Source: CAIVAT01 sp964355945
Lineage (GTDB): Bacteria > Bacteroidota > Bacteroidia > Bacteroidales > FEN-979
Length of the DNA stretch: 10,136 bases
Direction of reading: 5' to 3'
Assembly (NCBI GenBank): GCA_964355945.1
Contig: CAYHGE010000107.1
Span: 1 to 10,136, forward strand
Part shown: positions 5,643-10,136 of the stretch, one piece after another
Layout of the letters: each line of letters starts with the position of its first letter
How positions within the stretch are numbered: the first letter of the stretch is position 1
Made by a program: the position numbers and the translations under genes
Notes under the pieces: generated by a model
What the model saw: the letters and a program-made list of their open reading frames with translations, nothing else
Databases searched by the model: none
What the model was told of the DNA's origin: nothing

Positions 5643-6986
5643 TTAGCTTGGTTTTTCGCAACCTTTCCGGTTGTAGTAATACCAATTCACAAAAGTTGCC
5701 AGCAGGATAAAGAATAATAAGCCAATAAAGAAGGATTTTGCATTTCCGCTTGCCGAAATAACTGCTCCAATAATGGTCGCAAAAATAAATGGTCCGTAGG
5801 CTGCGATGGCCGCGGTCCAGCCAATTACGCCTGCTGCCTGACGTGGATTGTGACCAAAAATTATCGGGAACTGCCTGAAAGTGGCTGCGTTACCGACACC
5901 GGTGAAGAAGAAAATGGCTAAAATAACCCCTACGAACATGGGAAATTGTGCCATGCTGGTAGGAGCAACGAGGCCCATTGTTATCAACATAAGGATGCCT
6001 ATTGCCAGACCAATTCCGGTGATAGTTGTCAGGATTGCTCCACCGGTTTTATCGGCTACAAAGCCAAAAAGCACCCTGCTGGCCGAGCCGATCAGTGGGC
6101 CGTAGAAGGCGTAAACAAGGGGGTCAGGCGCTCCTTCAAAACCACCATACAGTATTTTTATCATCAAGGGGAAAGCAGCTGAAAGTCCGGCGAAAGTGCC
6201 GAAAGTCATCATATAGGTAATGGTGCAGAACCAGGTGTGTTTATTCTTAAATATATCGAGTTGCTCTTTAAATGAGGCTTTTACGGGGATTCTCCGCAAA
6301 TAGATCCATGCCAGGATGGCTAAAATAATCAAGATTGGCACATACCAGAATGCTGCACTCTGCAGGAAAATATTTGAAGTTCCTATGACTTCTTTTGTTT
6401 TAGGATTAACCTTGGTGAAGACCTGTGAGGCCCCATAAAGAGAAAACCCAATCATAATGGGTGTAAGAAACTGGGCAACACTAACACCGAAGTTTCCAAT
6501 GCCTGCCTGAATTCCAAGAGCTGTTCCCTGAAGTCTTTTCGGAAAAAACACACTGGTGCTTGGCATAAAGGACGAAAAATCGCCGCCCCCAAAGCCTGCA
6601 CTTAAAGCCAGGATCATAAAAACCCAAAATGGGGTAGTGGGATCCATAATAGCCAGGCCTATTCCGATAACCGGAATTAATTTCAGGAGCGTGGCAAAAG
6701 TCACAATTTTTCTGGTGCCATAAATAGGCAGCAAAAAGGTGTGTATGATCCGGAGTGTTCCACCAGCCAGCCCAGGCATAGCGGCTAACCAGAACAACTG
6801 TGATGTGGTAAATTTGAAGCCGATTCCGGGCAATTTTACCACAATAACGCTCATCATAAACCAGGTTGCGAATGAGAATATCAGGGCCAGTGTCGTTACT
6901 GTTAGCGTTTTCCAGGCAATTTTTTTTCCTGTGGATTCCCAGAATTGTTTGTCTTCTACATTCCAGTTTTCAATAGTTGCTGACAT
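5643..6986 (-). CDS. narK: Nitrate/nitrite transporter, E. coli NarK type (NarK2-like)
   Basis: This 447-residue major facilitator protein of the nitrate-nitrite porter family sits in the inner membrane. The N-terminus, WNVEDKQFWESTGKKIA (8-24), follows the E. coli NarK pattern of W-x-x-ED-x-x-FW. R79 in segment 2 (GGTLR) and R304 in segment 8 (GSASR) match the two substrate-binding arginines, Arg89 and Arg305 in E. coli (numbers from memory). The nitrate signature AGIGNFGVSVAQF is at 161-173 and a second glycine-rich stretch, AAGVIGW, at 384-390. Proteins of this type are generally assigned to nitrate/nitrite exchange. The start lies 38 bases after the preceding narK, with no Shine-Dalgarno. 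The gene is complete and forms a pair with the NarK1-like gene upstream. Confidence 0.95.
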   Translation of the reverse strand: MSATIENWNVEDKQFWESTGKKIAWKTLTVTTLALIFSFATWFMMSVIVVKLPGIGFKFTTSQLFWLAAMPGLAGGTLRIIHTFLLPIYGTRKIVTFATLLKLIPVIGIGLAIMDPTTPFWVFMILALSAGFGGGDFSSFMPSTSVFFPKRLQGTALGIQAGIGNFGVSVAQFLTPIMIGFSLYGASQVFTKVNPKTKEVIGTSNIFLQSAAFWYVPILIILAILAWIYLRRIPVKASFKEQLDIFKNKHTWFCTITYMMTFGTFAGLSAAFPLMIKILYGGFEGAPDPLVYAFYGPLIGSASRVLFGFVADKTGGAILTTITGIGLAIGILMLITMGLVAPTSMAQFPMFVGVILAIFFFTGVGNAATFRQFPIIFGHNPRQAAGVIGWTAAIAAYGPFIFATIIGAVISASGNAKSFFIGLLFFILLATFVNWYYYNRKGCEKPS

Positions 6987-7024
6987 AAATTTTTAGTTTT
7001 TTGGCATGTTAATTAGTGTCTATA

Positions 7025-8515
7025 TTATTGTGTATCAATCGTTAATTTTGGTGGCGGATTGTCTTTCCGGTTCAGTTTTTGCACAACGTTGTACATCCAA
7101 ATGAGACAAATGGCTGACAGGATGAACATAAACATCCAGCAACTTGTCCATAAACCGGTACCTTCGAGCAGGTACCCGAAGATAATCGGGCATACGAATC
7201 CGCCGAGGCCACCAATAACTCCAACCATCCCGCCGACTACACCAACCTCGTTGGGGAAATAATCCGGAATCAGACGGTAAACAGCGGCTTTCCCAATTCC
7301 CCATATGCTTCCGATCATAAATACCAGCAGCACAAAAATCCAGACATTGGCTTGAAAGTAGATCACCGAACTTCCTTTTACGATGAGCTGATTCTTCTTC
7401 ACCTTATCACCTACTTTAACAAGTGATTCCTGCCAAACCTCTTTGGTCGGGAAAATGAGCATATCAGTATCCATCTGATCCATTTTCCCGCTTTTCTGAT
7501 CAAGTTGATAGGCAATGTTCCCAATTTTTACCGATGTTGCGGAAACTTCTGTGACGGTCCCGGGAACACGCGCGTTGATGCCCCTTCCGGGAGAACGCAC
7601 CTCCATTTTGGGTACAATCAGCATAAAGCAGATGATCAGCGAAGAACCTAATACCCAATACATAATCTTGCGGCCTCCAAATTTATCGGACATCCACCCT
7701 CCGGCCGCCCTGATTAATCCCGAAGGGAGACTGAATGCCGTAGCAAAGAATCCTGCTGTAACCAGCGGAAGGTAATATACGTTGGTGAAATAGGGAACCA
7801 GCCATTGTGAGAAGGCGACAAAACAGCCGAATACGAGGAAATAATACAATCCAAACCGCCATACCCGCATACTTTTGAGAGGCTCCAACATCTGCCTGAC
7901 GGTCTTTCCGCTCGACTGAGGTTTTTTATTCTTGGTAAACAGCAGAAACACTATCCCCATTGCAACCAGCGCAACAGCATAGATGATTGGCAGTGTTCTC
8001 CATCCTTCAAGGTTCTCACCGTTTTTTGTCAGATTGTTCAGGATGGATGGGGCAAGCATGGTGGTAATTGCTGCACCTGCATTACCAGCGCCAAAAATGC
8101 CCAGAGCCGTACCCTGCCAGTTTTTTGGATACCAGACCGATGTGAAAGCTATTCCCACGGCAAACCCAACTCCGGTAAGGCCAAATCCGAAACTGCATAA
8201 GGCAAAGCTGAAGAAACTATTGGCCTGAGAAAGGAAGTACATTGGAATGGCACACAAGATGAGCAAGATACCAAAGACCGGCCTTCCGCCAAACTTATCA
8301 GTCAACATCCCGGCAGGGAGTCTGAATATTGAACCTGTCAACACAGGTATACCCAAAAGCCAGCCTATTTCAACTGGTCCCCAGTCAAAAACCTGATTTC
8401 CTGCTAAGAAGGTAACCAGTACTCCATTTAACATCCAACACGCAAAACACACTGTGAAGGCGATGGTATTCAGTGCCAGAATACGATGAGCCCTTCCTGT
8501 TACAACAGCTTCCAT
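7025..8515 (-). CDS. narK: Nitrate/nitrite transporter (NarK1-like) with an extra periplasmic domain
   Basis: This is a 496-residue transporter of the nitrate-nitrite porter family. R65 (SIFRLPAG) and R269 (GLIRAAGG) are the two substrate arginines. TDKFGGR (72-78) and SDKFGGR (276-282) are the paired cytoplasmic loops after segments 2 and 8. FGAGNAGAA (141-149) and VGVIGGLGGF (431-440) are the nitrate signatures. It lacks the longer N-terminus of the E. coli NarK type and so resembles NarK1, often assigned to proton-coupled nitrate uptake. Residues about 303-385 are an unusual hydrophilic insert between segments 9 and 10, which the loop positions place in the periplasm. The insert contains VPGTVTEV and VGDKVKKNQL, reminiscent of a barrel-sandwich (biotinyl/lipoyl-like) fold. 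The gene begins 12 bases after the narI stop. Confidence 0.93.
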   Translation of the reverse strand: MEAVVTGRAHRILALNTIAFTVCFACWMLNGVLVTFLAGNQVFDWGPVEIGWLLGIPVLTGSIFRLPAGMLTDKFGGRPVFGILLILCAIPMYFLSQANSFFSFALCSFGFGLTGVGFAVGIAFTSVWYPKNWQGTALGIFGAGNAGAAITTMLAPSILNNLTKNGENLEGWRTLPIIYAVALVAMGIVFLLFTKNKKPQSSGKTVRQMLEPLKSMRVWRFGLYYFLVFGCFVAFSQWLVPYFTNVYYLPLVTAGFFATAFSLPSGLIRAAGGWMSDKFGGRKIMYWVLGSSLIICFMLIVPKMEVRSPGRGINARVPGTVTEVSATSVKIGNIAYQLDQKSGKMDQMDTDMLIFPTKEVWQESLVKVGDKVKKNQLIVKGSSVIYFQANVWIFVLLVFMIGSIWGIGKAAVYRLIPDYFPNEVGVVGGMVGVIGGLGGFVCPIIFGYLLEGTGLWTSCWMFMFILSAICLIWMYNVVQKLNRKDNPPPKLTIDTQ

Positions 8516-8527
8516 GAATGATATTTT

Positions 8528-9250
8528 TTAATTGTTGATTGGTTTAACGCCTTCGCGGGTATTTTTTGAGGTACGCATAGCCTTTTGATCCCTGTTCCAG
8601 ATGACTAGTTGGTAGCTTCGCCAGAGATAGCCGACCGGATAAACCAGAAAGTGCATCAGGCGGGTAAATGGGATCAACCCGATAAAGATAAAAGCCGATA
8701 TGGTGTGTATTTTTATTAGCCACGGCATGCTTGCAATAACCGTCTGATCGGGCATGAAAATGAATAACGACCGTAAGTATGGAACCAATGACGAGGCGTA
8801 CCAACTTATGCCCCAACGGTGAAAATAGGCCACGAGCAATCCGGTAAGAACTTGCGTGAGGATAATGAAATAGACCACCAGGTCCATCGTTGAAGTGACT
8901 GAATGAAGGCGTTTTACTTCAATTCGGCGCTTGATGAGCAGCACAATTCCTGCAAAAGTAAGCAGACCGAAAGCAAATGCTGAAATTTCAATAACCATCA
9001 GCCACAAAGGGGTGGAAGTTAAAAAAAGCACTGATTCGGGTAACAGAAAACCGATGATATGTCCCAAAAGCAGCACCACAATTCCGGAATGAAACAGGCG
9101 ACTTCCCCAAAATAGTTTATCTGATTCCAGAAACTGGGACGAATGGCTGGTTACTGAATATCCGTAAAACCGATATCTTAAAATACTGCCAATCAAGAAA
9201 ATGAAGATGGCAGCGTAAGGCAATCCGATCAATAAAAATGAATCAATCAT
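8528..9250 (-). CDS. narI: Respiratory nitrate reductase gamma subunit (cytochrome b) NarI
   Basis: NarI anchors NarGH to the inner membrane, oxidises quinol and passes electrons through two b hemes. From the ATG at 9250 the protein has 240 residues, close to the usual 225-240, with five membrane segments. H54 and H64 (LFHSG and GHIIG) and H182 and H200 (KIHTI and LMHFL) reproduce the four heme ligands, with spacings of 10 and 18 as in E. coli NarI. IGSILRYR at 20-27 and YPVGYLWRSYQLV at 204-216 are also typical. The frame remains open back to an ATG at 9394, but that would add 48 residues overlapping narJ by 134 bases and has no counterpart in the family. With the start at 9250 the gap after narJ is 10 bases. 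All key residues are intact. Confidence 0.95.
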   Translation of the reverse strand: MIDSFLLIGLPYAAIFIFLIGSILRYRFYGYSVTSHSSQFLESDKLFWGSRLFHSGIVVLLLGHIIGFLLPESVLFLTSTPLWLMVIEISAFAFGLLTFAGIVLLIKRRIEVKRLHSVTSTMDLVVYFIILTQVLTGLLVAYFHRWGISWYASSLVPYLRSLFIFMPDQTVIASMPWLIKIHTISAFIFIGLIPFTRLMHFLVYPVGYLWRSYQLVIWNRDQKAMRTSKNTREGVKPINN

Positions 9251-9260
9251 ATCGTTGGTA

Positions 9261-9872
9261 TTAATGTTTGTTGGATTTGAGTTTGGTAAAGTCCATTCCG
9301 CACGAATAAGCTCCCGCACATTCAATTTCCCGGTCGTTGATTTGGTAAGGTACAAAGGCAGAATCCCTAAAATCGGTTTCCAAAACCATGACAAGTAATT
9401 TTAACAATCCCTTGTAACTGTTTTCTTCAGTTCTGAAGTTTTCGAGCATGTGTCTGAGGGCCGGAAGCAACATGGAAACCACCAGTTCTTCCCTGAATGA
9501 AGCATCACTGAGCTTTGGAAGCAGGGTAAGTACATTGGGCAAATGGTCGGAGAACTCTTTCCCGCAATCGTTGTCAGCTTTCAACTGTTCGTTCTTCATA
9601 TTCAGTAAAAACTGTCCTCTCTTGGACTCCTCGCCAAACAAAACATACCCAATATCCAGGTAGCAGGCGGCATTTACATCGAAAGTCCGGATGTAATATT
9701 CCTGAAGTTCACTCGTTGCATTGGATGTAAAATGCCTTGCAACTGGAAGAAAATCATCTACCGCGGATGGTCCGTATGCTTGAAATTCAATCATTAGCTT
9801 TGACGTCGCTGACTTAAAATCCCCGGTAGGATAATTGAACAGCTGCGCTATGTGGGTATAAATTTTCATCAT
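9261..9872 (-). CDS. narJ: Nitrate reductase assembly chaperone NarJ
   Basis: NarJ is a cytoplasmic chaperone of the TorD/DmsD/NarJ type that holds apo-NarG until the cofactor is inserted. The 203 residues are slightly short of the usual 200-240. Signature parts are YYIRTFDVN (59-67), DIGYVLFG (73-80), KRGQFLL (84-90) and SDHLPNVLTLLP (108-119). The first ATG overlaps the narH stop by one base (TAATG) and a second ATG follows directly. GAAGAG about eight bases upstream is a weak Shine-Dalgarno. The C-terminal tail has two cysteines, C185 and C191, in ECAGAYSCG, which I do not recognise as a usual part of NarJ. Its position between narH and narI is the standard narGHJI order. Confidence 0.93.
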   Translation of the reverse strand: MMKIYTHIAQLFNYPTGDFKSATSKLMIEFQAYGPSAVDDFLPVARHFTSNATSELQEYYIRTFDVNAACYLDIGYVLFGEESKRGQFLLNMKNEQLKADNDCGKEFSDHLPNVLTLLPKLSDASFREELVVSMLLPALRHMLENFRTEENSYKGLLKLLVMVLETDFRDSAFVPYQINDREIECAGAYSCGMDFTKLKSNKH

Positions 9873-10136
9873 TAGAATACTCTTCTCGTTCCTGTTTTCT
9901 CTCCAAACCCGGTACTCCCTTTTCTGTCATCTGTGCTTTCAATCATTTCGATGGCCTCTTCACGATGGGCTGCCGGTATAACAAACCTTTCATCGTATTT
10001 TACCAGGGAGGTGAGGCGGTAAATGGCATCAGCCACTTCCGGTGTCAATCCGGTAGTTTCGAAGGCTGCATCCAGCAAGGAGCCTTCAATATCATTCACC
10101 GTTACCTGACGGCGATGGTAACGAACGGTCATCAGT
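9872..10136 (-). CDS. narH: Respiratory nitrate reductase beta subunit NarH, C-terminal end (partial)
   Basis: Only the last 87 residues are in the window; the 5' end lies beyond the right edge. IYRLTSLVKYDERFVIPAAH (20 residues) matches the C-terminal region of NarH, where E. coli has a very similar MYRYLAIANYEDRFV segment (from memory). The tail, GFGEKTGTRRVF, is shorter than in E. coli. NarH carries four iron-sulfur clusters that pass electrons from NarI to NarG; its cluster cysteines lie upstream, outside the window. An in-frame ATG at 10132 is internal, not a start, since the frame continues past it to the edge. The TAA stop shares its last base with the narJ ATG. Confidence 0.93.
   Translation of the reverse strand, partial: LMTVRYHRRQVTVNDIEGSLLDAAFETTGLTPEVADAIYRLTSLVKYDERFVIPAAHREEAIEMIESTDDRKGSTGFGEKTGTRRVF

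Noticed and set aside
7370..7609. A true lipoyl- or biotin-carrying domain in NarK
   Set aside because: The fold-like pattern is suggestive, but I see no MKM-type biotin site or DKA-type lipoyl lysine, and the predicted periplasmic location would not suit modification.
8544..8816. Minus-strand 90-codon frame inside narI
   Set aside because: It is an alternative frame within a gene whose heme ligands and length are clear, and has no own start context.
9251..9394. A longer NarI beginning at 9394
   Set aside because: It would overlap narJ by 134 bases and add a 48-residue N-terminus with no counterpart in NarI. The ATG at 9250 gives the expected length and a normal 10-base gap.
10070..10132. 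A separate small gene starting at the ATG at 10132
   Set aside because: The frame is open through the window edge and the sequence matches the NarH C-terminus, so the ATG is internal.

Overview
The window is one unbroken run of twelve genes, all on the minus strand, so transcription runs from position 10136 towards position 1. It joins the end of a respiratory nitrate reductase locus to a molybdenum cofactor (Moco) biosynthesis locus. Both edge genes are cut: narH at the right end and a MOSC-domain gene at the left end. The style suggests an anaerobic or facultative member of the Bacteroidota. The signs are moderately AT-rich DNA, very short AT-rich gaps, mostly weak or absent Shine-Dalgarno sequences, an alginate-export-type outer membrane porin (so a Gram-negative envelope), and compact Moco proteins. 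The phylum is an inference from style; the sequence contains no marker gene.

Nitrate half, right to left: the narH C-terminus (9872-10136), narJ chaperone (9261-9872), narI cytochrome b quinol oxidase (8528-9250, start corrected here), a NarK1-like nitrate/nitrite transporter with an extra predicted periplasmic domain (7025-8515), a second transporter of the E. coli NarK type (5643-6986), and an outer membrane porin (4300-5586). NarGHI reduces nitrate on the cytoplasmic face, so nitrate must enter and nitrite must leave. The two NarK proteins and the porin fit that need.

Cofactor half: a TauE/SafE-family membrane transporter (3412-4140, start corrected here), a MobB-like P-loop protein (2897-3415), moeA (1715-2896), moaA (928-1731, start corrected here), moaC (467-922) and a MOSC-domain gene (1-463). 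MoaA and MoaC make cyclic pyranopterin monophosphate, MoeA inserts molybdenum, and MobB is linked to the guanine dinucleotide form that NarG needs. No moaD, moaE or mobA lies in the window.

Genes are tightly packed. Junctions include a TAATG stop/start overlap (narH/narJ), a TTGA overlap (tauE/mobB), a directly abutting TAG-ATG (mobB/moeA) and a 17-base overlap (moeA/moaA). The only gaps worth noting are 6987-7024, 5587-5642 and 4141-4299. The last is the longest and is the likeliest place for a secondary promoter. No gene-free stretch exceeds 160 bases. I saw no tRNA, rRNA, insertion sequence, CRISPR array or convincing terminator.

The most unusual points are the roughly 80-residue insert in the first NarK between membrane segments 9 and 10, and the short 267-residue MoaA, which keeps both iron-sulfur sites and the C-terminal GG.
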